From the NCBI GenBank assembly GCA_005784505.1, contig VCAZ01000136.1, positions 824,661-888,660 of the forward strand: a stretch of 64,000 nucleotides of DNA, given 5' to 3'. The translations under genes and the position numbers were made by a program. Source of the DNA: Bagarius yarrelli (Eukaryota > Chordata > Actinopteri > Siluriformes > Sisoridae). The notes under the pieces are model-generated. The model was not told where the DNA came from. It ran no database searches and worked only from the letters and a program-made list of their open reading frames with translations. Of this stretch, positions 45,317 through 57,146 are shown in pieces. How positions within the stretch are numbered: the stretch's first letter is position 1; each line of letters opens with the position of its first letter.

Positions 45317-47671
45317 TTGTCTTTTTTGTCACTTTAAGCCAAGTATCGAATATCGACTTCAACTCGTCTCCTGATTTGTCAGTATAAGACAAGTTTACTA
45401 ACATATAAACTTTAAATTGTAAACTTTATTTAGTATATCTTTGATCAGTCTATAAAAAAGTTCACTATACACATCCTTACTTTTTGTTGGGTTATAATTT
45501 GCATATGTGATCTTTTAATTTTTGCAAGTGTTTCTGTCCTTTTCTCTCTCTCTCACTCTCTCTCTTCCCTCTGTCTCTATCTCGCTCTCTCTTTAGCAGT
45601 ATACTTAGTAGCTGTGGTTCAGTAGTTGGTGAGTCTCAGTGCACAGTTTATGATCAGGAGTACTTTAGTATGCAATGTGCTGTAAGTGTAAGACTGTGTG
45701 TGTGTTTATTTGTGTGTTGGTTAGTATGTGACTTACGTCATGCGAACATATTGTGCTGTCAGTCGCAGATGTGTGTAAGAAGCAGCAAAATGTTAATTTA
45801 AGGTCCAGTAGAAAAAAGAGGATCATAATGTTTCATTTAGTTTTGTGATTTTAGATTTTTAGATTTAAAACTACTGTAAAAAAAAAAAGAGAAGAATTGA
45901 TTAATTAATGAATACATTCTTGTAATGCCAATGACATTTTCATGACATTTTCTTCTCAACAGACTGAGCTTTATTTTACTGTTTTGGCTTCCGGTATAAT
46001 TTTTCCATTTAAGTTTCTCTTACTAAATTCTAAGTAACTAATAATGGAAGAGTTGTAATTATGTCACAGCATCTCCTAAAGGAAGTTGTGGGTTTAGTAC
46101 CATGTGTCTCCTTGGTCTCCTTTGGTTTGCTGCTCAGATCCCAGCCTGTATTTGTAAAACGGTAGGAGCAGCTGTATTGTCATGGTGCTTATCTGATTTA
46201 CTCAGATTTAAAATCCAGTTTATAGCTTTTTACAACTTCTGCAATCTTTCGTCTGATAGCAGCAAAAAATTTTGGGCTGCAAATATGTTTTCCTGAAGGG
46301 AATTTTAAATTGCTGCTGTAATGTTTCTGAGCACACCTTAGGAAAACAGGATGTATTTATTATGGATGCATAATATTTATTAGACAAATAAATTATCAGG
46401 TGATGTGGGTACAAATGATGTCATTTTTATTGCTCTGATAAATGAATGAAACCTGATAAATAGTTGTGACAAAATTCACTTGCTGGTAAATTAATCAATT
46501 ATTTTGATTTATGAGATTTGAACACTTTCCCAGTGCAAGTCACTGCAGCCAGTGTTGCCAGATTGGGTGGGTTGCTGCCCATGGTGCATAAACTGGATAC
46601 ACAAACTGCCATCTACATGAAAATTGTTATATAAAATATGCACCCATGAAAACTTAATTATATCACTAGAAATATAATTATATAAGCTTTAGATATATAC
46701 CCATGTCTCTTTTTTTCCTTTTTAACATCACAAAAATAAATGTCTTAGGCATTGTAAGTTATTTAGCAGCAATCATCATTATGAGCTTCGATCGCTTTCT
46801 GTGGTTATGGGTTTGATCTTCTTAGCATCTGCGGTTAGAACTTTTGTGCAATCAGTCTCAATGGAATCTGTTGATGTTTATGGGTAGAACTGACAATCAG
46901 TGCCAAAAAAAGGAAATAATGTCTTTATATAATGTGATATAAATGTATGTTAATTTATTTTTACAGCGTTATACAGGTTGTGCTATATGCAGAACGCATT
47001 TCTGCTGAGCAGTGTCATGAATGCATTATAAATAGAAAGATTAAATTATATAATTAAAAACTGTTCTTTTCTATAATTGCAAGTCAGATAAAACTGTTTG
47101 TTTTTTAACGTGAATTGCTATGAATATTTATATTTCTCTGAAGCAATGCATTCCTTTTTATTTTTATTTCATTTGAATTTCTTGTATTTTTAATTTCTGT
47201 TGTACTTTTACTATTTTAACTTATTTAATATTTTGTGTTTTCAGTATCTAATTATAAATCTTTTCTGACCTATTTTATTTTAAAATAAATTTCTTTTTTT
47301 CAGGAATTTATCATATAATTAACCTTATTTCAGATTTTATTGAAAGTTTTATCAAATTGTACTGTAGATTAGTCTTCATTATGTAAATGAAGCTTTATTC
47401 ATGATGGAAGCCAATGTTGTCGAACTCCGGTGTCCATAAGAAAATAAATTGGTGTCGATGTGAAGTTATTTGAGTCTCAGTGTCATTCAGGCTTAAGTGT
47501 AGTTAAACTTAGTCCAGAAATCTTCACAGGAAACTGTTCAAATCTTTACAATTTTTCACCTTGGAAGAATTTCCATTTAAAAGTTCACATGCTTGAGCCA
47601 GTGATGCACACAAACTTTAGTTTCTTACCAAAACACCACCACTAGAGGGATACATCAGACTACAGAAAGTA

Positions 47672-48080
47672 CAGTGAGGGGGGGAAAATATCCTGCTGAT
47701 TTTTGCAACAGTGACAAAGAAATAATCAGTTTATAATTTTAATGGTGGATTTATTCTAACAGTGAGAAACAGAATAACAACAAACATTCAGAAAAATACA
47801 TTACAAATTATAAATTATAAACGTTATTAATTGGTTTGTATTTTAATGAGTGAAATAAATATTTGATCAGCAAGTTTCTAGTTTTGCGAAGGGGTCAAAT
47901 ACTTATTTCAATTATTTAAATGTAAATCAACTTATAATTTTATTAAGATGTGTTTTCTGGGAGTGTTTGTTGTTATTCTGTTTCTAACTGTTAGAATAAA
48001 CCGACCGTTTAAATTATACCCTGATTATTTCTTTGTCAGTGGGCAAACATACAAAATCAACAAGGGATCAAATTATTTTG
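47672..48080. mobile_element. Foldback Tc1-type MITE with long arms
   Basis: It starts CAGTGAGGGGGGGAAAATA after a TA dinucleotide. The left arm includes TGACAAAGAAATAATCAG, TTTATTCTAACAGTGAGAAAC and AGAATAACAACAAACA. The right arm (to about 48080) is its reverse complement, including TGTTTGTTGTTATTCTG and CTGATTATTTCTTTGTCA. The arms are over 100 bp and are separated by AT-rich DNA. There is no coding content. The outer right end has diverged. Confidence 0.7.
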
Positions 48081-48937
48081 GCCTTGGTCCATGTGACATC
48101 ACTAAAACAGGCTTCAAAAATAGGGGAAATGATTTAACGACTCATAAAAAAATGGGTGTATCTTTATTATAGGGTGATTGTGTACACATACTGCTGTCAC
48201 TACCTGCTGCCCTTACTACCTCCAGCTTGTATTAATGATAATAGAGAAATTTCATTAGTCTGTTGATTGGGTTCGGCATTGTGATCTTAGCACGTCTGCG
48301 CTGATGAAAAGTTACAGGCTCTTTTTGGTACCTCAAATAATGACTACTCCAGCAAAAGAAGGGGCCTTCAAAGCTTTACAATTATGCAACAGTCTTTCAA
48401 TTAGCGTTCTGTGTGTAGGTCTGGACTGAAAACATATTTGTTTAGTTGATTTGTTAAGCTGAGGACTGTTACACAGTGATGTTTGTTGGCTGTGAGGTAA
48501 TGGCTATAACCATAAAACCATAATAACCATAAAGTGCTGTTCAACACACTTGGCAATTTCACTTTTTGGAACAATTAAAATCACCCTCCTAAAACCAAAA
48601 ACACATCATTTGAAAAGCATTTTTTATAAAATTATTGTGGATGCTATTTTTGTAAAAGAATTTTTTTGAATAGCTTTCAAGCAGTGATTGTTATGACTAG
48701 CTTTTAAGCCTCTATCATTAAACACAATAATGTTTAGAGTCAAATTATAATAAATTCTATGCTAGTATTCATAAGCTGCTTATGAGCTCATCTACATTAG
48801 GAATAGATTAATAATATGTGAAGGTTAAGTGATGTTTTACAGGCTTATGAGAAAAAAATCACTCAAATTGATTATCTACAAACAAAAAAGATTCAGTAAA
48901 TTAGCAATATGTGATTCATGCTGGCATGGCGCAAAAA

Positions 48938-48965
48938 AAGACTTTAGAACATCGTCTAAAGTCTT
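48938..48965. repeat. Small perfect hairpin
   Basis: AAGACTTTAGA and TCTAAAGTCTT form an 11-bp perfect stem around the six bases ACATCG. There is no T-run or other sign of function. Confidence 0.7.
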
Positions 48966-50460
48966 GCTGTAGATGGGGTGAGTTGGACAAAGTCGACTAA
49001 AGCACAGCTATCTTGTATTTCGCATACAGGGAACTAGATAAGAAAGAGATTATATTATATGACAGCTGTTTTTTTCATTAGCTTTATATATAGCAGTACA
49101 GCAGCACCCGATTAGCTAAGAGGATCATGTGATGTGTGTATCAGGCACACAGCAGCATCTCAACAGCAGATCGCTTAGGAAATGATGTAGAACACAGAAA
49201 CCTTTCTAAACTAAAAATCTAACTGGATTTTTGTTAAACATCACATGTTCCAATCTCCAAGTAAAGTGTAGATTTATTTTGTAATCAAATCAAAAGCTCA
49301 GAACTCGCCCCGGTGACAGAGGACAGCCTAATGGAGACTTTTATTAATCTTATTTGCACAGTGGAGCCAGTGTGACATGCGGTGCCTCAGGAGTTCAGCG
49401 ATTCAAGTGATATATTTTAACCCACAAAACACACATAAACACTCAACTGGTATCATGCTTTTAACATTACCAGGCAGCCTTACAGAAATACATTAAATTA
49501 GATTATTACAATTTAATAAAAAAACATTCCCTAAAGAAAGTGAGTGAGAGAGTGCGATAGAGAGAGAAAAAGCAAGATGTTCTAAATAAAATGTTTCCAA
49601 AAGTTATATATATATAAAAACCTTATATTAAATAATTCAATAATAAGCAGTATGCAGTGGCTCGTACCTACCAAACGTGGTCCGGGAAAGGACAACCTTT
49701 TAACCCTAAAGATATTTATTATTATTATTATTATTTTTTCTAGTCTGATCACTTAGTTGTGCTTCTTAAGCACAAAATGCTAAAATAATTCATGCTGGAT
49801 ATGATGGAAAATATCAGAACACGCACAGCATTACAGCTTGCTGTCATTAGGGTTGTGGATCTGCAGTACAACACCGAACACTCCTAAAACAGACTTTGGT
49901 ATTAGATCATGTAGCAAATCAAAATGTTGACCTGGTCTGATAAATTACAATTAATTATATATTTTTAACATTTAGCAGACACCCTTTAGCAGACGCTAGC
50001 TCATCACACAGAGAAGCTAGCTCCCGACACAGAAAAATATGATTCTGTATGTCATAATAGTAAGAAATCTTGTAATAATGAGATTTATTTTAATATCATC
50101 TCATAAAAATGAGAAACTTTGTTATTATTACATGTCTTTTACTGCTATACTAAATTGTGGTAATAAACTAACTCTACTGAAGGAGTCAAAATTAGCAGTC
50201 ACACTCTTTTTTGAGCAAACACCAGCATTGGAGGAGGAAGAACAAAACTGATGAAGCTGACGTTGAACATCTACAACTGTGCTGTACACACCCATTTTAA
50301 CCAGTGCAAACCTCATGAATGCTAAATACATTAATGAGCCTGTCAAAGAATGTGTAATTACAAAGCATCTTATTGTTATAAGAAAGTCATTACTACTAGT
50401 AATAATGACTTTCATTTCATTATAATGAGAAAATTAGTCGTTATTAGAAGAAATTAAGTC

Positions 50461-50620
50461 ATTATTAGGAGAAAGTTTCTCATTATTATGACAGTGTCTC
50501 ATTATTATGAAAGTTTCTCATTATTGTGAAAGTTTCTCATTATTGTGAAAGTTTCTCATTATTATGACAGTGTCTCATTATTATGAAAGTTTCTCATTAT
50601 TGTGAAAGTTTCTCATTAAT
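50461..50620. repeat. Tandem minisatellite upstream of mat2a
   Basis: Seven to eight units of about 19 bp of the type AAGTTTCTCATTATTGTGA, some with TGACAGTGT in place of TGAAAGTTT. Related but inverted ATAATGAGA sequences occur from 50040 to 50110. The array ends about 280 bp before the mat2a start codon. Confidence 0.85.
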
Positions 50621-50699
50621 ATAACCTACATAATCATATATTTTTTTTAAACTGTGGCGGGAACAGGCTTCTAAAAAGTTCTGTTCAAGCAACAAAAAA

Positions 50700-50897
50700 C
50701 CCATTTGATCACATGGTTGACAACGCGGCGCCGTTATGGGCAGTGGGTATGACATGTTCGTGACGTCATGACGTCGGGCGCGCCCACGCTGTAAAAAGCT
50801 AACGGCGTGAACACGCGGAGCTGCACGAGGCCGGGGCATCGCGGTTATTATCTGGAGTAACAGTAGTTCCAAAACCACAAACGTTGGCGGGCAAAAC
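50700..50897 (+). promoter_or_regulatory. mat2a: mat2a promoter and 5'UTR region
   Basis: CG-rich island with GCGGCGCCG, TGACGTCATGACGTCG (two overlapping CRE-like sites, about 50761-50776) and GGGCGCGCCC. The mat2a ATG follows at 50898. No clear TATA box is seen. Functional assignment is from position and composition. Confidence 0.5.
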
Positions 50898-53800
50898 ATG
50901 AACGGAGACATGAACGGGTACCACAACGGGTTTATCGATGAAGACTGCTTCTTATTTACCTCCGAGTCGGTGGGAGAGGGACATCCGGGTAAAGTCCAGC
51001 CCGCGCTGTACAGCTGCGCCTTATTCTAAAGAGCCACGAGCTAGCATGTCACTGTGAGCTAGTTTAAAGCACATGTTCTAAAGATAATCAAAAGTGTTAC
51101 TGTAGAGAAAATGGTAACTGTGTGTATGAGAGAGCTGTGTGTTAGAAGCTCTTAAACGTGTTTACTTTCAACAGTTACAGAAAAGTACGATTTTTGCTGG
51201 TCCATAATGAACACAGGCCTGAATACACTTCCAGCTAGTTAATGTCTAGCGTCACTTTCATTAAGAAAATTCGATCCGTTAATTTGTGTTTTGTTCTGTT
51301 TAATAGATAAAATCTGCGATCAGATCAGTGATGCTGTTCTTGATGCTCATCTCAAGCAAGACCCAGATGCCAAAGTGGCCTGTGGTAAACAGAGGATTTT
51401 CTAGTCAAATCAAGTCTGTGATTTGTCTTTGAACCTGTCTGTGTCTCTCAACCTGTGCTTGTTCCTTCTCTTTCAGAAACCGTAGCCAAGACCGGAATGA
51501 TCCTGTTGGCGGGAGAAGTGACATCCCGTGCCAATGTGGACTACCAGAAGATTGTCCGTGACGCTGTCAAACACATTGGCTACGATGACTCCTCAAAAGG
51601 TTCGAGTCTCAGCGTCTACATTTTTATACAGAGAAACACACACACACTTCTCCACACAGATTGGAGCTTTGTTACGGCTCTATCTTGCGTCCTTATATGG
51701 AGACATTTTATTTTAGGCTTTTGCACCTTATACTTTACTTTACCTAATTTAGACCTGTGGTCCCCATTTGTAGACCCTTTGTAGTACAATACACTCATGA
51801 GGGAAAATACAATATGGCCTAAATCTCAGTCAATATGTTCTACAATGGAGTTAGAGACATAAGTGGACCAGGCACAAAACCTAATTAAATTCTTTGGGTT
51901 AAAACTTGTTAATTTATGGTTTATAACATTTATAGTTTCATGTCATATGCTTTTAACTAGGAAGTACTCGTTTGGTGACATTGGGACTTTATAATAGTAA
52001 AATTGTAAAGTGAACAAGTGAAAGGGCACAGCTAGGTAGGATTTGGGAAGAAACCAAGAGTTTTTGCATGTAGTAAAGATTAGTCTTTTGGTTTTATTAT
52101 ATTTTTTAAACTTGCTTCTGAGATACATTTTTAGGGCATATATTTTATTGTTAAGACTGAAAGATTGTTGAATATAATAACAGATCTCAGAGGTGGAGCA
52201 TTGATTTAGTTGTGATAGTCCTGATCCAGATGTGGACCAGCTGTGTGATGCTTTTATAACATTTGATTAATTAGAATCAACTCAGCAGATCAGTTTAGAA
52301 ACTGACAGTGAGCAGAGATCTAGAGGGCCTGTGCACAAACATCAGTGTAGTAAACATGATGACAGTACTGTGTTGTCACATGGCCAAGTATTGTGAGTAC
52401 AACTCCAAGATGGGTGGAGTTGACTTGGTAGACAGGATTATAAACTACTACCTAAATAATGTCCATACCAATAAATGGACAATTTGGATGCTAATGCACT
52501 TCACTGATCTCGCATCAGCCGACAGCTGGCTATTGTATCGCTAAGAAAACACTGAATGTAATGCACCCAAGGAGGACATAATGCAGTTCCTTGAGTTTTG
52601 CATGGCAGTGGCTCGTGCAAATGTGAACATATGTTGAACGTGTACAGGAAAAGAATGCACACTTTCTATAACAATGCAAAACAAATTCGGTCACTCCAAT
52701 ACCCTCAAAAGTCTTAGCCTGCACAATTTCTATATGCTAAACAAGCTAAATGCTAAACATCTTTGAGAGATGGTCAACCTAAACAGCCCAATGTGTCGCA
52801 GAGAAAAAGCTCTGCTCCGAGAATCTTGTTTGCAGTGTGTGACATGTAATGTACACTGGGCAGTAAATGTAACTGACTGTCCTTACGGACAAATATAACA
52901 TTCCTAGTTTGGACTATGGGGAAGTGTTTGCAATATTGTTTTTGCACAGCCATTGTTCAGGTATTAAAATGAAGTTTTATACATTGTTACCCATTGAATA
53001 CTGCACAAAACGTTATTGTGTTATACAGAAAAATAAACCAGATAAGGACATCATTAAAAAAACCCCAGTATTTTGTGTTCAATACTAATGCTTACATTTT
53101 TATACTTATTAGGCCATACTCATTCCAAACAACTGATGCTTAAGCTTAGGTCTTAAGAGGCTATTGCACTGCAGTATCTGTGCAGCTATTACATTATGAT
53201 GTAACAGAAACTGACAAAATATAAGGTTAATGTTGTGACACTATAGTGTAGATGTAACAGTATTTTGTGACATTTACATTTCTGGAAATTGGCAGATGCT
53301 TTTATACAGAGCAGCTTGCATTTATCTCATTATTTCATCCATCAGAGCAGATAAGGGGTTAAGGGCCTTGCTTAGGGGCCCAACATTGAGCCCTTTCGAT
53401 CAGCAGCCAATTCCTTAAACCACTGACCTACCATTTCCCTGGATAATTTCGATATCCCCAAACTAACATTAATTTCATCAACAGGTGTGTTTATGATTAA
53501 ATATACACTGTGTAAACTGAGCACATCATAATCCATGTTTAAATGATTTCATTGCTGATAGTTCTCTTGGCTTTTAATTGAATAAAGTATTTCTTTGGAC
53601 GTTGTTGTCCGGCTAGGCTTTGATTATAAGACCTGCAACGTGTTGGTGGCTTTGGAGCAGCAGTCCCCGGACATTGCTCAGGGAGTTCACTTGGACCGCA
53701 ACGAGGAGGACGTTGGTGCAGGAGACCAGGTCAGGAATCAAATATGACTAGATCCTGAATGCCAAGTGACTAATACACCACATGACGCTTTTATATTTTT

Positions 53801-56800
53801 AGAGTACAGCATGGCAAAAGATCAAATAGTGTTCCTATAATTAAACATTTAGATGTGTGTGAGCATATTGCTTGTTTTTTAGACAGTAGCTTAAGTAGGG
53901 ATGACTATCACTTCATAAGTATTGGAATACCAGCCTGTAAGTATAAAAATATATGTAAGTGAAATATTTAATGTTTTGTGTATGTTGCAGGGTCTAATGT
54001 TTGGCTATGCTACAGATGAAACTGAAGAGTGCATGCCCCTTACCATCATGCTGGCCCATAAACTTAATGCCAAAATGGCCGAACTGCGTCGTAATGGTGT
54101 ACTGCCATGGCTCCGACCGGACTCTAAGACCCAGGTGAGCGTCACACCATCATCTCTGAGAATAAGGTTGGCGTGCAGCAAGACTTTTCTCTGTTTTTAT
54201 TGCCTATGTTAGGACATAGGAAATAAACTGGTGGTCTGTGTTTGTGGAATTTAGAAATGTAACTCGGATAAAAAGAACAATATAACGGTTGTTTGAAAAG
54301 AATTAAACGGCATTAAAAAAACGGCATTATTTTCACAGACGATGAACCATTCATCATATTCAGTATTATTTTTTTTCTCAATTAGATACGAGTGAGACGT
54401 TTTTCTTTAGAATGTCACATTGGACGAAAAAAACCCAAAGCCTTTAAAAAGGATCACTTTTTTTTTTTTTACAACCATGTGAAAAAAAACTTTGACCTTG
54501 GGACCAAGGGTTCACTTCATGAAAGTGTATAATAATAATAATTTTGGATTAAGGGAATAAAGAGTTTTCAGCCCCTTATTTCCTTAACCCTACATTTCCG
54601 TGGAAACACGACATCTTTACATTTTCATGCCCCAAATTCCAAACAGAATATTTACTTCTCAACATCGTCATTATGACCAGTGTCTAAAACAGCCCTTGTT
54701 TTGTCAGGTGACTGTGCAGTACAGACAGGACCACGGTGCCATGCTGCCAGTGCGTGTGCACACTATAGTAATCTCGGTGCAGCATGATGAGGACATCTGC
54801 CTGGATGAGATGCGCGATGCCCTGAAAGAGAAGGTGGTCAAAGCAGTGGTGCCCTGCATTTACCTGGATGATGACACCATTTACCACCTGCAGCCCAGCG
54901 GCCGCTTTGTCATTGGGGGTCCTCAGGTGAAATGTCTCCTGTCTATATACATTACTACTAAATGTTTGTGGACATCTGATTATCACAAACATGATTTGAA
55001 TCATCTTATTCCAGATTCACTCTGCATTCTGCTGTTCAGTTATGATCTTTTATAGTGAGCCGTTCCAGTTCATCCCAGATCAGGGGTTTTGTGTACAGGA
55101 ACATCATTATGCTGGAAAAGGGTTTGAGTCACTAAGTTCCAGTTAATTGGGACACTTGTAAGGCGATGTAGCACTGTATATTAATATGGAATTATTGTCC
55201 AGCCCTAAGAATAAAGGCAGTTTTGTCTCTGGTTGTTAGTAGCAGAAACCTTCATCTAAATGCGTATAATATTTATATTTCTAGCATTAGACAGACACTT
55301 CTATTCAAAGTGATTTGCATTCATCTTACTTGTTATACTGAGCAGTTGAGGGTTAAAAGCCTTGCTCAGTTTGGTGAGAAGCAGGTTGGTGGTGCTGGGA
55401 ATTGAACCCACAATCAGCATCCAACACCTAAACCATTTGATCTACAACTTTTAATACATTATAATTTCTACGTTTACTGATGTGATCATGTGTATTTTTG
55501 ACAGTGTATTTTTGATCATTATAACAGTTAGTTCTCTCTCTCGGTTTGCACAGGGCGACGCTGGGTTAACGGGTCGTAAGATTATTGTAGACACGTACGG
55601 CGGTTGGGGTGCTCATGGCGGCGGAGCGTTCTCTGGGAAAGATTACACCAAAGTGGACCGCTCTGCTGCTTACGCCGCCCGCTGGGTAGCCAAGTCTCTG
55701 GTCAAAGCTGAACTGTGCAGGCGTGTACTCGTACAGGTGAGCGAAACATAGTCGCGTATACAGTGAGAACAAAACTACTCCAGCTGATGCACATAAAAGA
55801 TGAATATAACGAGTTTGAAAAACGCTGCACTACATAACTGCAGGTATCCTACGCGATCGGAGTGGCTCATCCTCTGTCCATCTCCATCTTCCACTACGGC
55901 ACGTCAGAGAAGAGCGAGAGGGAACTGCTGGAGGTTGTTAAGAAAAACTTTGACCTTCGTCCAGGAGTCATTGTGAGGTAAAAAAAAAAAAGAAATTTAT
56001 AGAAAAGAGAAACTTTGTAGTGGTGTTTAATGGATTGCACTTCCTGTCTAGACTTTTTAGATTTGATTTAAGGTAAAAGAATAGATATTTAGTCAGGTGT
56101 GTTACACATGCATCGGGATTTGAATCATAAATCGCTGTAAAACCTGTAATTCAAATCGCATGTGTAACACACCTGACTATTTTTCACCTTTGAAAAATAA
56201 TTTAAGATATTTTTGGTGAAATCTGGTGGCTCTCTGTTTCTCCCAAACAAGAAGAAGAATTTTTGTACAAAGAAAACAACTTTATTCCACATTTGGTGAC
56301 TTGTGGACCAATTGCGACGGTATGTGTTGACCAAAAACCGTTGTGATGACATCGATGCATGCTATATGAATCCATATTGATTTAAGTAGAGTTTTTGGTT
56401 TGGTCTTTAGAATGTCAAACACATACTGTTGTGAAAAGTACGTCCACAAGTGATGCAGTAGAGGCGATAATGTCTAATTATTTTTGTTTCTTTTGTGCAA
56501 AAATGTACCCGTGTTACTTTGCAAAATTACAGTTGAATTACTTATGTCGTATGGATGACTGTCGAACATTCTTGGTATTTTTCTGGGCCTTCAATGTGCC
56601 TATGGGAGGAACTGAGAACCTTAAATTGTGATATCTAAATATCTTAAATTGTGTTCTGAAGATGAAGGATAGGTTTGGAACAATGTGAGCGGACGTTATT
56701 AATCAGACCTTTTATTTTTGGGTGAACCATCACTTTCATTATTAAAGGTTCCCTTGTGATTTTTTTTTATACTGAATGACCCCCTGGTCGGAGAATCCAG

Positions 56801-57095
56801 TGAGCTGATTTTCTGGAGATTTGTGAGACTTTTGACTCTTTGACCTTAATTCTGAACACTTTCTGTACTTGAAGCTAATGATGCCGTTGGGAGTTAAGAA
56901 GCTGTGTGTTATGTGGTTCATACTCTAGGTTTAGTCTGCCGTGGGTGTTTTTGTCTCTGGTGACTGCTAACCCCTAGATCTGTGTGTTCCAGAGAGCTGC
57001 AGCTAAAGAAGCCCATTTATCAGCGGACGGCTGCGTATGGTCATTTTGGCCGCGACTTGTTTCCGTGGGAGATTCCCAAAAAACTGCAGTACTAA
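50898..57095 (+). CDS. mat2a: S-adenosylmethionine synthetase, catalytic subunit (MAT2A)
   Basis: Exons: 50898-50988, 51307-51384, 51477-51599, 53617-53729, 53991-54134, 54708-54926, 55554-55736, 55844-55977, 56993-57095. They give exactly 395 aa, the human MAT2A length. The start MNGDMNGYH matches the MAT2A type and not MAT1A. Motifs: FTSESVGEGHPDK with the catalytic His at about 29, signature 1 GAGDQGLMFGYATDE at about 131-145, and signature 2 GGGAFSGKD at 278-286. The C-terminus is WEIPKKLQY. The enzyme makes SAM from methionine and ATP in the cytosol and nucleus. The exon 3 donor (GTTCGA) is weak. The last intron (55978-56992) corresponds to the intron retained in mammalian MAT2A when METTL16 control is active. 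Teleosts have two mat2a copies (mat2aa, mat2ab); I cannot tell which this is. Confidence 0.97.
52150..52920 (+). pseudogene. piggyBac-like transposase fragment
   Basis: In mat2a intron 3, the frame at 52308-52542 includes YNSKMGGVDLVDRIINYY and NKWTIWMLMHFTDLASADSW, the conserved C-terminal part of the piggyBac (DDE_Tnp_1_7) transposase. Downstream (about 52800-52860) a cysteine-rich piece, ESCLQCVTCNVH, suits its C-terminal zinc finger. The N-terminal half and the first catalytic Asps are absent and frames are broken. It is in the same orientation as mat2a. No terminal repeats were found. Confidence 0.75.
53268..53440 (-). mobile_element. tRNA-derived SINE, nearly full copy
   Basis: GTGACATTTACATTTCTGGAA, TGGCAGATGCTTTTATACAG, GAGCAGCTTGCATTTATC, TAAGGGCCTTGCTTAGGGGCC and ACCACTGACCTACCATT. 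This is the most complete minus-orientation copy; it shows the full body, tail and tRNA-like part. It lies in mat2a intron 3. Confidence 0.65.
54940..55200 (+). mobile_element. MITE-like dispersed repeat (TTTGTGGACA family)
   Basis: ACTACTAAATGTTTGTGGACA, GATTATCACAAACATG, GTTCCAGTTCATCCCAGATC, GAACATCATTATGCTGG. It shares the TTTGTGGACA start with 61925-62340. It lies in mat2a intron 6 and ends near TTATTGTCCAGCCCTAAG. Confidence 0.5.
55285..55450 (-). mobile_element. tRNA-derived SINE copy
   Basis: AGACAGACACTTCTATTCAAAG, TTGAGGGTTAAAAGCCTTGCTC, and GGTGCTGGGAATTGAACCCAC form a minus-orientation copy in mat2a intron 6, directly after another repeat. Confidence 0.6.
56093..56179. repeat. 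Palindromic element in the last mat2a intron
   Basis: The left arm AGTCAGGTGTGTTACACATG continues to GATTTGAAT, and the right arm is its reverse complement, ATTCAAATC then CATGTGTAACACACCTGACT. About 31 bp are paired (with one small bulge) around a loop of about 23 nt. No protein is encoded. It resembles a minimal foldback element. Confidence 0.75.
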
Positions 57096-57137
57096 CCTCT
57101 CAGACGTTCCCTCTTTCTCAAGCCTGCTGATGTAAAT

Positions 57138-57146
57138 TACAGAGAA
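57138..57146 (+). promoter_or_regulatory. mat2a: METTL16-type hairpin motif 1 in the mat2a 3'UTR
   Basis: TACAGAGAA, the exact recognition sequence of the m6A methyltransferase METTL16, 43 bp after the stop codon. Flanking AGCCTGCTGAT and GTCTGCACGGCT can pair, with a mismatch and one bulge, to place the motif in a loop. In mammals such hairpins in the MAT2A 3'UTR sense SAM and control splicing of the last intron and mRNA stability. Position just after the stop agrees with the mammalian hairpin 1. Confidence 0.8.

Larger units (their letters stand above)
43706..50460. other. inpp5j-mat2a intergenic region
   Basis: No gene is supported. It holds a CT-rich stretch (44256-44425), a TIR element (45005-45316), a second CT-rich stretch (45540-45597), a foldback Tc1-type element (47672-48080), a small perfect hairpin (48938-48965) and scattered AT-rich DNA. 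Segments 45600-47670 and 48100-49990 show only AT-rich sequence with short open frames that match nothing I recognise. Confidence 0.5.

Noticed and set aside
46102..46296. Short frame with a hydrophobic start (MCLLGLLWFAAQIPACICK)
   Set aside because: No neighbouring exon, splice signal or family match; AT-rich intergenic DNA gives such frames by chance.
48938..48965. A microRNA precursor or terminator
   Set aside because: The stem is only 11 bp, too short for a microRNA precursor, and no transcript context is visible.
50461..50620. CRISPR-like regular repeats
   Set aside because: The units are directly adjacent with no unique spacers, and the host is a vertebrate; it is a minisatellite.
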